From: Mycolicibacterium sp. CH28
GTDB taxonomy: Bacteria > Actinomycetota > Actinomycetes > Mycobacteriales > Mycobacteriaceae
NCBI RefSeq assembly: GCF_004745805.1
Contig: NZ_SRLQ01000012.1
Span: 31,365 to 95,364, forward strand
Direction of reading: 5' to 3'
DNA: 64,000 nucleotides
Shown: positions 26,846-35,257 of the stretch, piece by piece
Position numbering within the stretch: position 1 is the stretch's first letter
Layout: each line of letters begins with the position of its first letter
Translations under genes and position numbers: made by a program
The notes under the pieces: model-generated
Seen by the model: the letters and a program-made list of their open reading frames with translations, nothing else
What the model was told of the DNA's origin: nothing
The model's database searches: none

Positions 26846-27732
26846 GCCCCACCTCCGAGGAAATCAACGGTCAGTTTGTTGAACTCGTCGAACTTCTCCA
26901 ACTGAGCCCAGTGTCCACACTGTCCGAAAACGTGCAGCTGAACACGCGGAATCTGCTTGAGCGCCACCAGCGCTCCGTCCAGCGGGTTGACGCGGTCCTC
27001 GCGGCCCCAGATCAGCAGTACTCGCTGCCGCAGCTTGTACACATCGCGCCACATCATGCCGAGTTCGAAATCGGCTCCGGCGAAGGACTTTCCCATCGCC
27101 CGTGCGGCGGCGAGCGATTCGGGGGTGCTGGCGATCGCGAATCGCTCGTCGACCAGTTCCGGCGTGATCAGCTTCTGGTCCCAGACCATGATCCGTAGGA
27201 ACTTTTCCATGTTCTCGCGGGTGGGGTCGGCGGTGAACCGGCCTAGCAGCTTCACACCCTCGGTGGGGTCGGGCGCGAACAGGTTGACCGAGAGCCCGCC
27301 AGGGCCCATCAGTACCAGCCGGCCGGCCCGATCGGGGTTGTCCAAGGCGAAGCGCACGGCGGTGCCGCCACCCAGCGAATTACCGACCAGGGCGGCCCGC
27401 TCGATTCCGAGATGGTCGAACAGGTTGAGCAAAGCCGTTGCGCTGTAACGGTTGTACTGCTCGTGCTCGGTGTGCTTGTCGGACTGCCCGTAGCCGGGCT
27501 GGTCGACGGCGAGCACGTGGAAGTGCTCGGCCAGCACGCCGATGTTCTTGGAGAAGTTCGACCAGCTCGACGCACCAGGACCGCCGCCGTGCAGGAGCAC
27601 CACGGTCTGCGGTTTGCCGACACCGGCCTCGTGATAGTGCAGCCGCATATCGGCACGCACCTGCGCGTAGCGCGACGTGGATTCGAACGTCAGCTCCCGC
27701 TGGTGCTCGACTTCCTCGATGAAAGATGTCAT
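26842..27732 (-). CDS. hsaD: HsaD, C-C bond (meta-cleavage product) hydrolase
   Basis: 296 residues, alpha/beta-hydrolase. GGGPGASSWSNF forms the oxyanion region, Ser119 sits in VGNSLGG, Asp246 in WGREDRVNP and His274 in CGHWAQLE. It hydrolyses 4,9-DSHA to HIP (DOHNAA) and 2-hydroxyhexadienoate, the step that joins this half of the pathway to the ipd/fadD3 half. It lies 12 bases downstream of hsaA and overlaps hsaC. Confidence 0.95.
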   Translation of the reverse strand: MTSFIEEVEHQRELTFESTSRYAQVRADMRLHYHEAGVGKPQTVVLLHGGGPGASSWSNFSKNIGVLAEHFHVLAVDQPGYGQSDKHTEHEQYNRYSATALLNLFDHLGIERAALVGNSLGGGTAVRFALDNPDRAGRLVLMGPGGLSVNLFAPDPTEGVKLLGRFTADPTRENMEKFLRIMVWDQKLITPELVDERFAIASTPESLAAARAMGKSFAGADFELGMMWRDVYKLRQRVLLIWGREDRVNPLDGALVALKQIPRVQLHVFGQCGHWAQLEKFDEFNKLTVDFLGGGA

Positions 27733-27744
27733 CAGCTCGGCCAG

Positions 27745-28929
27745 TTAAACCATCGTGTCGCCGAGCGGCAGCCCGAACTCCTGGTTGCCGAACATCACAT
27801 AGGCACGTTCTGCGTCGTTGGCGGCATGCACCCGACCGGCGTGCGCGTCGCGCCAGAACCGTTGCAGCGGGGTGTCGATACCCAGCGCGGTGGCACCGGC
27901 GCTTTCGAAGAGCCGGTCGATGGCCGCGATCGCACGCTGGCTGGCTCGCACCTGGTCGCGGCGGGCGTTGGCCCGCAGCGAGAGCGGAATCTCCTGACCG
28001 GCGCACAGCAGTGCGTATTCGTCGGCCAGATTGCCCGACAGCTGGCGCCAGGCGGCGTCGATGTCGCTGGCCGCCTCGGCGATCCGAACCTTGGCGAAGG
28101 GGTCATTTTTGGCCTTCTCGCCCGCGTAGGCGGCACGCACCCGCTTACCCTGGTGCTCGACGTGCGCGGCGTAGGCGCCATAAGCCATTCCGACGATCGG
28201 CGTGGAGATCGTGGTGGGATGCATTGTTCCCCAAGGCATCTTATAGACCGGCGCGGTGTTCTCCTTCAGCCCAGGCGCCGTCAGGTCGCTCATCGCCTTG
28301 AAGGAGACGAACCGATGTCGGGGCACGAACACGTCCTTCATCACCAGCGTGTTACTGCCGGTGCCCTTCAGGCCCACCACATGCCAGTCATCCTCAATGT
28401 GATAGTCGCTAATCGGGATCAGGAAGCTACCGAAGTCCACCGGCCTGCCGTCCTTGATCACCGGTCCGCCGACGAACGTCCACGTGGCGTGGTCACAACC
28501 CGACGACCAGTGCCAGGCACCGTTGACCAGGTAGCCGCCGTCGGTGACGACGCCGGCGCCCATCGGGGCGTAGGACGAGGAGATCCGGACCGTCGGGTCC
28601 TCGCTCCACACGTCCTCCTGAGCCTGCTGCTCGAACTGCGCCAGATGCCAGTTGTGCACGCCCAGGATCCCGGCCACCCAGCCAGTCGACCCGCAGGCAC
28701 TGGCTAGCCGGCGAACCGCTTCGTAGAACAGCGTCGGGTCAGCCTGCAGGCCGCCCCACTGCTCGGGCTGCAGCAGCTTGAAGAAACCGACCCGATCGAG
28801 GTCGTTGATCGTGGCGTCGGGGATCCGGCGGAGGTCCTCGGTCTGCTGGGCGCGCTCGCGCAGCTTCGGGAGCAGCTCATCGATGCCGGCTAGAACCGAC
28901 TGCGCGTCACGCTGTTGAATGGACGTCAC
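27745..28929 (-). CDS. hsaA: HsaA, oxygenase component of 3-HSA hydroxylase
   Basis: 394 residues with the acyl-CoA-dehydrogenase-like fold of flavin-dependent group D monooxygenases: FFKLLQPEQWGGLQADP, then SACGSTGWVAGILGVHNWHLA and LVNGAWHWSSGCDHATW. It uses FMNH2 from HsaB to make the catechol 3,4-DHSA. GGGAGG lies seven bases before GTG 28929. It is the first gene of hsaADCB and faces a KstR box at 28967. Confidence 0.94.
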   Translation of the reverse strand: MTSIQQRDAQSVLAGIDELLPKLRERAQQTEDLRRIPDATINDLDRVGFFKLLQPEQWGGLQADPTLFYEAVRRLASACGSTGWVAGILGVHNWHLAQFEQQAQEDVWSEDPTVRISSSYAPMGAGVVTDGGYLVNGAWHWSSGCDHATWTFVGGPVIKDGRPVDFGSFLIPISDYHIEDDWHVVGLKGTGSNTLVMKDVFVPRHRFVSFKAMSDLTAPGLKENTAPVYKMPWGTMHPTTISTPIVGMAYGAYAAHVEHQGKRVRAAYAGEKAKNDPFAKVRIAEAASDIDAAWRQLSGNLADEYALLCAGQEIPLSLRANARRDQVRASQRAIAAIDRLFESAGATALGIDTPLQRFWRDAHAGRVHAANDAERAYVMFGNQEFGLPLGDTMV

Positions 28930-28966
28930 TGCATGCCTCCCAGAGTGTGCGTTGCTGGACCAAGAC

Positions 28967-28980
28967 TAGAACACGTTACG
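28967..28980. promoter_or_regulatory. KstR-type operator proximal to hsaA
   Basis: TAGAACACGTTACG fits TnnAACnnGTTnnA at seven of eight fixed positions; only the last A is G. It lies 38 bases upstream of hsaA. Together with the exact box at 29035 it brackets the divergent hsaA-kshB promoters. Confidence 0.75.
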
Positions 28981-29034
28981 ATTTGTGTCGAGCAGCGCGA
29001 GCCTGCGGCTGGTAGCGATATGTATTGGCATTTC

Positions 29035-29048
29035 TGTAACCTGTTCTA
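29035..29048. promoter_or_regulatory. KstR operator proximal to kshB
   Basis: TGTAACCTGTTCTA matches TnnAACnnGTTnnA at every fixed position, 27 bases before kshB. KstR leaves these sites when a steroid CoA ester binds. Confidence 0.88.
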
Positions 29049-29074
29049 GTTGAGCTGAAGGAAGGCTAAGCAAC

Positions 29075-30142
29075 GTGATGCAGGCCCCACCGGACGAGCC
29101 CCTCGGCAGCCACGTGCTCGAGTTGGAAGTGACCGACGTGGTCGAGGAGACCGACGATTCGCGGTCCCTGGTCTTCGGCGTCCCGGCCGGCTCCGACGTT
29201 CCCGCCGAGCGGCTGCGCTACGCGCCGGGCCAATTCCTCACCTTGCGCATTCCGAGCGACCGGACCGGCTCGGTGGCACGCTGCTACTCGCTGTGCAGCT
29301 CCCCTTTCACCGACGGAGCGCTGGCGGTGACGGTCAAACGCACCGCCGGGGGCTACGCCTCGAACTGGCTGTGCGACCACGCCCACAAGGGCATGAGGAT
29401 CCACGTGTTGGCACCGTCTGGCACCTTCGTGCCCAAGACGCTGGATGCGGACTTCCTGCTGATCGCTGCCGGCAGCGGCGTCACGCCAATGCTGTCGATC
29501 TGCAAATCGGCTTTGTCGCAGGCAGGTGGCCAAGTCACCTTGATCTACGCCAACAGGGACGAACGGTCGGTCATCTTCGCCAGTGAGCTTCGCGAGCTGG
29601 CCGCCAAGTACCCGGACCGGCTGACCGTCGTGCACTGGCTCGAGTCGGTGCAGGGTTTGCCCAGTGCTCCGGCACTGAGCAAGCTGATGGCCGCCTACAC
29701 CGACCGGCAGGCCTTCATCTGCGGGCCCGGGCCGTTCATGCAGGCCGCCGAAGCGGCCCTGAACGCGCTGTCAGTACCGGCCAAACAGGTGCACATCGAG
29801 GTGTTCCGGTCCCTGGAAACCGATCCGTTCGCGGCGGTGACGATCACCGACGACGGCGACGAGCCGCCGGCCACCGCCGTTGTCGAACTCGACGGGCAGA
29901 CCCACACCGTGACCTGGCCGCGCAACGCCATGCTGCTCGACGTCCTGCTCGACAAGGGCCTGGACGTACCGTTCTCGTGCCGCGAGGGACATTGCGGTGC
30001 GTGCGCGGTGGTCAAACGCGGCGGTGAGGTGGCGATGGACATCAACGACGTCCTGGAGCCCAGCGATATCGCCGAGGGACTGATCCTGGCCTGCCAGGCG
30101 CGGCCGACCTCTGATTCGGTCGAAGTCACCTACGACGAGTAG
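29075..30142 (+). CDS. kshB: KshB, reductase of 3-ketosteroid 9alpha-hydroxylase
   Basis: 355 residues, class IA oxygenase reductase. The order is an FAD domain (ARCYSLCSSPF), an NAD domain (LLIAAGSGVTPMLSICKSAL, then FICGPGPFM) and a C-terminal plant-type [2Fe-2S] ferredoxin with CREGHCGACAVV and LACQA. It passes electrons to KshA (not in this window) for 9alpha-hydroxylation that opens ring B. GAAGGAAGG precedes GTG 29075; ATG 29078 is an equal alternative. Confidence 0.92.
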   Translation: MMQAPPDEPLGSHVLELEVTDVVEETDDSRSLVFGVPAGSDVPAERLRYAPGQFLTLRIPSDRTGSVARCYSLCSSPFTDGALAVTVKRTAGGYASNWLCDHAHKGMRIHVLAPSGTFVPKTLDADFLLIAAGSGVTPMLSICKSALSQAGGQVTLIYANRDERSVIFASELRELAAKYPDRLTVVHWLESVQGLPSAPALSKLMAAYTDRQAFICGPGPFMQAAEAALNALSVPAKQVHIEVFRSLETDPFAAVTITDDGDEPPATAVVELDGQTHTVTWPRNAMLLDVLLDKGLDVPFSCREGHCGACAVVKRGGEVAMDINDVLEPSDIAEGLILACQARPTSDSVEVTYDE

Positions 30143-30163
30143 GCCTGCGCCGGCCTACTCGTC

Positions 30164-32278
30164 TCAGCGCGGCAGGCCGAGCAGACGTTCCCCGGCCATC
30201 GTGAGCAGGATCTGCTCGGTGCCGCCGGCGATGGTCAGGCACCTGGTGTTGAGGAAGTCGTGGACGAACGCGTCCACGACGAGCCCACCGGACTCGGACA
30301 GCTCCAGCCGGAACTCCGCCAGCGCCTGACGATGCCGCACGCCGATCAGCTTGCGGGCGCTGGCTTCTGCGCTGGTGTCCTGACCGCCGACGGCCAGCTG
30401 GGCAATGCGCTTGTCCAACAGGGAACCCGTTTGCGCGGACAGGATCAGGCTGCTCATCCGGTCCTGCAACGCCGTGTCGAGCTCGCGCGCGGCCACCGAG
30501 CGCAGCATCTCCTCCATCGGGTTGCCCAGGGCGGTGCCCTGGGCCATCGCGACCCGCTCGTTGGCCAGTGTGGTGCGCGCCAGCCGCCAGCCGTCGTTGA
30601 CGGTGCCGACCACCATCTCGTCGGGCACGAAGACGTCGTCGAAGAACACCTCGTTGAACAACTCGTCTCCGGTGATCTCCCGCAGCGGGCGGATCACGAT
30701 GCCCGGCGAGCGCATGTCGACGAGGAAGTAGGTGATGCCTTTGTGTTTGGGAGCGTTGAGATCCGTTCTGGCCAGGCATACACCCCAGTGCGCCTTCTGG
30801 GCGGCCGAGGTCCACACCTTTTGCCCGGTGAGCTTCCAACCGCCCTCGGCCCGAACGGCTTTCGTGCGCAGCGAGGCCAGGTCGGAGCCGGCCCCTGGTT
30901 CGCTGAACAGCTGGCACCAGATCAGCTCGCCGCGCAGGGTGGCCGGCACGAATCGGTCGATCTGTTCAGGCGTGCCGCCCTCGAGAATCGTGGGCACCGC
31001 CCACCAGCCGATCACCAGATCCGGGCGCGCCACCCCCGCGGCGGCAAGCTCGGAGTCGATGAGCAGCTGCTCGGCCGGCGACGCCTCACGTCCGTAGGGC
31101 TTGGGCCAGTGCGGTGCCAGCAATCCGGTGTCGGCCAACACACGCTGACGCTTCTCCACCGGCAGCCCGGCCACCTCGGCGACCGCTGCGGCGATCTCGG
31201 GCCGCAGATGGGCCACCGAGTCCAGGTCGATGTGCAGTTCACGGCGCACGCCGTCGAGCGTCAGCGCTCCGACCCGGCGCAGCCACTTGGACCGGCCACC
31301 GAGGAACTGACCGATGCCGTAGGCCCGACGGAGGTAGAGGTGGGCGTCGTGTTCCCAGGTGATGCCGATCCCGCCGAGCACCTGGATGCAGTCCTTTGCG
31401 TTGCTCTGTGCGGCGTCGATACCGACCGCAGCGGCCAGCGCCGCAGCGATCGAGAGCTGCTGGTCGGCCACATCCGATGACGCACTCGAGGCCGCCGCCG
31501 CATCGGCAGCGGCGACCGCGGCCTGCTGGGAACGAAGCAGCATCTCGGCGCACATGTGCTTGATGGCCTGGAAACTGCCGATCGGCTTGCCGAACTGCTC
31601 ACGGACCTTGGCGTACTCGGTGGCGGTATCCAGAGTCCAGCGGGCCACGCCAGCGGTTTCGGCGGCCAGCACGGTGGCGGCCAGATCCTCGAAGCGCCGC
31701 CGCGAGACCGCAAGCGTCGTTGCCGGTGCGGAGTCCAGCGTCACCCGGGCAAGGGGACGGGAGAAGTCGGTCGCCGCCAGCGGCTCGACCGTCACGCCCT
31801 CGGCGGCGGCATCGACCAGAACGACCCGTTCCCCTACCGATAGCAGCAGCACACCGGAGCTATCGGCACCCAGCACGTACTCTGCGGTGCCAGAAACCAG
31901 GCCATTCTGCTCAGCCAGATTCCCGGCGAGCGCAACCCCGGCGGTGGTCTCCCCCGAGGCCAGCGCCTCGAGCAGTTCCGGGTCAGCGATCACGAGCGTG
32001 GCCAGTGCCGTCGTGGCCACCGGCCCGGGGATCAGCGCGCGGGCGGCTTCTTCCACCATGGCGCATAGGTCTTCGACGGAACCGCCTGCCCCACCGGCCT
32101 CCTCGGCGACCGCGACGCCGAACAGCCCCAGCTCGGCAAGGCCGCGGTACACCGGACGCCATGCCGCCGGCGTGCCTTGTTCTACATCGCGCACGGCCGC
32201 GGAGGCGCCGGCAGAGGCCGCCCAGCTCCGGACCAAATCGCGCGCGGCAAACTGTTCGTCGGTGATGGTCGCAGACAC
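30164..32278 (-). CDS. fadE34: FadE34, fused double acyl-CoA dehydrogenase
   Basis: 704 residues, about twice normal length: two acyl-CoA dehydrogenase units in one chain. The first half (1-340) ends with LGGIGITWEHDAHLYLRRAYG; the second (about 350-704) has CQLFSEPGAGSDLASLRT, LTGQKVWTSAAQ and the C-terminal IAGGTEQILLTMAGERLLGLPR. It mimics the heteromeric steroid enzymes in a single polypeptide; orthologues act on steroid side chains such as C24 acyl-CoAs. GTG 32278 is preceded by AGGAG. It is divergent from kstR with a strong KstR box between them. Confidence 0.92.
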   Translation of the reverse strand: MSATITDEQFAARDLVRSWAASAGASAAVRDVEQGTPAAWRPVYRGLAELGLFGVAVAEEAGGAGGSVEDLCAMVEEAARALIPGPVATTALATLVIADPELLEALASGETTAGVALAGNLAEQNGLVSGTAEYVLGADSSGVLLLSVGERVVLVDAAAEGVTVEPLAATDFSRPLARVTLDSAPATTLAVSRRRFEDLAATVLAAETAGVARWTLDTATEYAKVREQFGKPIGSFQAIKHMCAEMLLRSQQAAVAAADAAAASSASSDVADQQLSIAAALAAAVGIDAAQSNAKDCIQVLGGIGITWEHDAHLYLRRAYGIGQFLGGRSKWLRRVGALTLDGVRRELHIDLDSVAHLRPEIAAAVAEVAGLPVEKRQRVLADTGLLAPHWPKPYGREASPAEQLLIDSELAAAGVARPDLVIGWWAVPTILEGGTPEQIDRFVPATLRGELIWCQLFSEPGAGSDLASLRTKAVRAEGGWKLTGQKVWTSAAQKAHWGVCLARTDLNAPKHKGITYFLVDMRSPGIVIRPLREITGDELFNEVFFDDVFVPDEMVVGTVNDGWRLARTTLANERVAMAQGTALGNPMEEMLRSVAARELDTALQDRMSSLILSAQTGSLLDKRIAQLAVGGQDTSAEASARKLIGVRHRQALAEFRLELSESGGLVVDAFVHDFLNTRCLTIAGGTEQILLTMAGERLLGLPR

Positions 32279-32331
32279 CGTGGGCTCCTAGGTTTACGGA
32301 CAAGGGCGCAGAAACAATCCTGTAGGCCCAC

Positions 32332-32345
32332 TAGAACGTGTTCTA
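32332..32345. promoter_or_regulatory. KstR operator between fadE34 and kstR
   Basis: TAGAACGTGTTCTA is an exact match to TnnAACnnGTTnnA, palindromic except at its two central bases, and the best KstR box in the window. It is 54 bases before fadE34 and 141 bases before kstR, so it should control fadE34 and kstR itself. Confidence 0.93.
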
Positions 32346-32443
32346 ATAGTGCCAGCGATCACCAGTCAAGTCGACCGGCGTCGCAGCAGGACACTCGGCT
32401 GTCCCGGGGGATGGAGCGGTGCGCAATGCGGTGTGGCGATGCG

Positions 32444-32479
32444 TATCGTTTTCTCGTGACCGCCCACGGAAGGAGCTGA
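32444..32479 (+). other. Leaderless seven-codon upstream ORF before kstR (candidate)
   Basis: TATCGT (32444-32449) plus six bases leads to GTG 32456, which opens a seven-codon frame V-T-A-H-G-R-S and stops at TGA 32477-32479. The kstR ribosome-binding site GGAAGGAG lies inside it and kstR starts seven bases later. This could be a true leader peptide or only the first bases of the kstR 5' leader. Confidence 0.35.
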
Positions 32480-32485
32480 CCGGCC

Positions 32486-33142
32486 ATGTCATCGCCAGTG
32501 CAGAAGTCATCGGCCGGCTCGCAACCGCGTGAAGTTTTGCCGGTTTCGGTCCTCGCCGAATCCGAACTCGGTTCAGAAGCTCAGCGCGAGCGCCGCAAGC
32601 GCATCCTCGACGCGACCATGGCCATCGCCTCCAAGGGCGGCTATGAGGCCGTGCAGATGCGTGCGGTGGCGGACCGGGCCGACGTGGCGGTCGGCACGCT
32701 GTACCGATACTTCCCGTCGAAGGTTCACCTGCTGGTGTCGGCGCTGGCCCGCGAGTTCGAGCGCATCGACGCCAAGACCGACCGAACCGCCGTCGCCGGG
32801 GGCACGCCGTTCCAGCGGCTGAACTTCATGGTGAGCAAGCTCAACCGAGCGATGCAGCGCAATCCGCTGCTGACCGAGGCGATGACGCGGGCCTACGTGT
32901 TCGCCGACGCCTCAGCCTCCGGTGAGGTTGATCACGTCGAGAAGATCATCGACAGCATGTTCGCCCGCGCCATGAGCGACGGTGAACCGACCGAAGACCA
33001 GTACCACATCGCCCGCGTGATCTCCGACGTGTGGCTGTCGAATCTGCTGGCATGGCTGACTCGGCGGGCCTCCGCTACCGATGTCAGCAAACGTCTCGAC
33101 CTCGCGGTGCGGCTGCTGATCGGCGACGAAGGCCGGCCGTAG
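32486..33142 (+). CDS. kstR: KstR, TetR-family repressor of cholesterol catabolism
   Basis: 218 residues. From VLAESELGSEAQRERRKRIL onward it follows the known KstR almost residue for residue, including the helix-turn-helix MRAVADRADVAVGTLYRYF. The N-terminus is about 18 residues longer than the 199-residue M. tuberculosis protein. ATG 32486 has GGAAGGAG nine bases upstream; a shorter start would need TTG 32535. It represses the hsa, kshB and fadE34 genes through the boxes listed; 3-oxo-steroid CoA esters are the inducers. Confidence 0.95.
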   Translation: MSSPVQKSSAGSQPREVLPVSVLAESELGSEAQRERRKRILDATMAIASKGGYEAVQMRAVADRADVAVGTLYRYFPSKVHLLVSALAREFERIDAKTDRTAVAGGTPFQRLNFMVSKLNRAMQRNPLLTEAMTRAYVFADASASGEVDHVEKIIDSMFARAMSDGEPTEDQYHIARVISDVWLSNLLAWLTRRASATDVSKRLDLAVRLLIGDEGRP

Positions 33143-33150
33143 GCCCCGTC

Positions 33151-33921
33151 GTGCGCGACCTTCCCCAGGATCTGCGCCGGGCGTTGACCGATGTCGCGCA
33201 GGTACGGCAATTGTTGGTGGCGTCCGACTTCGACGGCACCATCGCACCGATCGTGTCCAACCCCGCCGACGCGCGTCCCCTGCCCACCGCTGCCGATGCC
33301 CTCAGCGCGCTGGCAGCGCTGCAGTCCACCAGTGCCGCGCTGATCTCCGGGCGGGCATTACGCGACCTGCGCGTGCTGTCCGGCGCACCGGCCGACGTAC
33401 ATCTGGTCGGCAGCCACGGGTCGGAATTCGACGCCGGCTTCCTCGACGCGGTCGACGAGTCGGCAAAGGCCCTGCTGGGCGATCTCGAACGGACCATGGC
33501 CGAGCTGGTGCAGCGCTACCCGGGCACGACAATCGAAACCAAACCGGTCAGCGTTGCCTTCCACGTGCGCAATGCCGCACCCGAGCACGCCCAAGAGGCC
33601 CTTGATGCCGCGCTGGCTGCGGTCGCCAACTGGGACGTGCACATCACCGAAGGCAAGGCAGTCCGCGAGTTCGCGGTGATCGACACCGACAAGGGGGCGG
33701 CGCTGGAGCTGTTACGCCGCCAGGACACGGCTGACGCCATCGTGTTCTTCGGCGATGACGTCACCGACGAGAAGGCGTTCAGCCGGCTCGGCGCCACCGA
33801 TATCGGTGTCAAGGTCGGTACCGGTGACACCCGGGCCGGCTACCGAGTCCAGGCCCCCGACGATGTCGCAGCTGCCCTGCAGTTCCTGCACGACACGCGA
33901 CGACGTTGGCTAGCGTCCTAG
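33151..33921 (+). CDS. otsB: Trehalose-6-phosphate phosphatase (HAD family)
   Basis: 256 residues from GTG 33151, eight bases after kstR. ASDFDGTIAP is HAD motif I (Asp26 nucleophile, Asp28), ALISGRALRDL motif II, and VFFGDDVTDEKAF motif IV, typical of OtsB. It removes phosphate from trehalose 6-phosphate. It is a minimal single-domain form, shorter than M. tuberculosis OtsB2 (391). The close spacing suggests co-transcription with kstR; the next gene is a convergent LacI regulator, which could sense a sugar. Confidence 0.88.
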   Translation: MRDLPQDLRRALTDVAQVRQLLVASDFDGTIAPIVSNPADARPLPTAADALSALAALQSTSAALISGRALRDLRVLSGAPADVHLVGSHGSEFDAGFLDAVDESAKALLGDLERTMAELVQRYPGTTIETKPVSVAFHVRNAAPEHAQEALDAALAAVANWDVHITEGKAVREFAVIDTDKGAALELLRRQDTADAIVFFGDDVTDEKAFSRLGATDIGVKVGTGDTRAGYRVQAPDDVAAALQFLHDTRRRWLAS

Positions 33922-33932
33922 GTCGCTGGCGG

Positions 33933-35033
33933 CTAAGCCCGTGGGCCCGCGGTGCGCCCACGCACCAGCTCGGTGGGCAGCACGTCGATGACCGGAAGGC
34001 CGTCGCGCGGCGGGTTGAGCAGTAGCCGCCCGGCCCGCTTCCCCTTCTCCAGGCTCGGCTGCGACACCGTCGCCAAGCCCCGGCTCAACGCGTCGGGAAT
34101 TCCGTCGAATCCGGTGACAGTCATCTGGCCGGGCACGTAGATGCCATGCGCCCGAAGGAAATCCATCGCCGAGAGGGCCAGCACGTCGGCGGTGCACATC
34201 AGGGCCGTGATACGCGGGTTGGCCTGCAGCGCCAGTTCGGCGGCCACCGCGCCTGAGGCCGGCCGATGCTCGTAGCTCTCGATGATGGTGAGCGCGTCCT
34301 GATCGAGCCCGGCGGTCGCCATCGCGTCCCGCACGCCGGCGATGCGTTCCTTCTGTGCATGAAACCGCGAACTGCGCAGCCGGTCGGCGGTGACCACACC
34401 GGCCGTCTGGTCGCCGACCCCACGCTCGGCGCCCAGCCGCATGGTGAGCAGACCGATCTCGTGGTGGCCCAGACCGATGACGTAATCCGCCAACTCGTGC
34501 ATCGCCGCCCGGTCGTCGATGCAGACACGGGATGCCCCTGGGACGTCCCGGGGCTGGTCGACGACGACGACCGGCACGTGCCGTGCCAACACGGTCTGCA
34601 GGTAGGGGTCGTCGTCGGCGGCGGCGTACACGACAAAACCGTCCACACCGGCGGCCAGCACCGCGTTCGTGCCGTCCGACAAACTCCGGCCCGGCCCGAC
34701 CGCCACGAGCAACAGCCCCTGTCCCGCGTCTTCACACGATTCAGCAAGGCCGGCAACGAAATTCAGTGCAGCCGGGTCGCTGAACGCGTAGGTCAACGGC
34801 TCGGTGATCACCAGGCCGACCGCACCTGCCCTGCGGGTCCGCAACGAGCGCGCCACCGGGTCGGGCCCGGGATAGCCGAGTCGCTTCGCGGTGGCCAGCA
34901 CCCGGTCCCGCAGATCGGCCGACAACTGGTCGGGCCGGTTGTAGGCATTGGAGATCGTGGTCCGCGAGACCTTGAGTTCGGCGGCCAATGAGGCCAGGGT
35001 GGCCCGCCGCCGCGGCGCGGGACTTCTGGACAT
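33933..35033 (-). CDS. LacI-family transcriptional regulator
   Basis: 366 residues. The N-terminal helix-turn-helix TLASLAAELKVSRTTISNAYN and hinge are followed by a periplasmic-binding-protein-like ligand domain ending in TVTGFDGIPDALSRGLATVSQP. It corresponds to Rv3575c. ATG 35033 follows TAGCCT by eight bases, so the message may be leaderless. A pseudo-palindrome at 35091 is a likely operator. The effector may be a sugar, given the neighbouring trehalose-phosphatase. Confidence 0.9.
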   Translation of the reverse strand: MSRSPAPRRRATLASLAAELKVSRTTISNAYNRPDQLSADLRDRVLATAKRLGYPGPDPVARSLRTRRAGAVGLVITEPLTYAFSDPAALNFVAGLAESCEDAGQGLLLVAVGPGRSLSDGTNAVLAAGVDGFVVYAAADDDPYLQTVLARHVPVVVVDQPRDVPGASRVCIDDRAAMHELADYVIGLGHHEIGLLTMRLGAERGVGDQTAGVVTADRLRSSRFHAQKERIAGVRDAMATAGLDQDALTIIESYEHRPASGAVAAELALQANPRITALMCTADVLALSAMDFLRAHGIYVPGQMTVTGFDGIPDALSRGLATVSQPSLEKGKRAGRLLLNPPRDGLPVIDVLPTELVRGRTAGPRA

Positions 35034-35090
35034 GCTCTGTGAGGCTAGCCTATCGACTTGCGTTTACCACAAACTGAGGACATCCGGTTT

Positions 35091-35109
35091 ATTGGAAATG
35101 GTTTGCAAT
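35091..35109. promoter_or_regulatory. Candidate LacI-type operator
   Basis: ATTGGAAATGGTTTGCAAT reads ATTGnAAAnnnTTTnCAAT, symmetric at 14 of 19 positions around an odd centre. It lies 58 bases upstream of the LacI gene and about 150 bases before pxpA, in an AT-richer patch, as expected for autoregulation. Confidence 0.5.
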
Positions 35110-35126
35110 TGCCTTCCCTGCCTCCG

Positions 35127-35242
35127 GCAGGACCCCAATCGCTCACTCCTCCCCCGCCTCGTCCCTCGGCGGCATCGTCGATTCGCAGGACCCCAATCGC
35201 TCACTCCTCCCCCGCCTCGTCCCTCGGCGGCATCGTCGATTC
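35127..35242. repeat. 58-bp perfect tandem duplication upstream of pxpA
   Basis: The 58-base unit starting GCAGGACCCCAATCGCTC occupies 35127-35184 and is repeated without visible change at 35185-35242; GCA of a third copy follows. The second copy ends three bases before the pxpA -10. Such identity suggests recent slippage, and strain-to-strain copy variation is likely. Only short frames cross it. Confidence 0.9.
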
Positions 35243-35245
35243 GCA

Positions 35246-35257
35246 TAGGCTGGCCAG
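35246..35257 (+). promoter_or_regulatory. Leaderless -10 of pxpA
   Basis: TAGGCT (35246-35251) then six bases and GTG 35258. The -35 region falls within the tandem repeat. Confidence 0.5.

Noticed and set aside
28460..28480. Possible frameshift in hsaA
   Set aside because: The reading frame is intact over 394 residues and motifs continue in order; no shift is needed.
35127..35242. Possible CRISPR array from repeated units
   Set aside because: There are only two directly adjoining 58-bp copies, no spacers and no cas genes; it is a tandem duplication.
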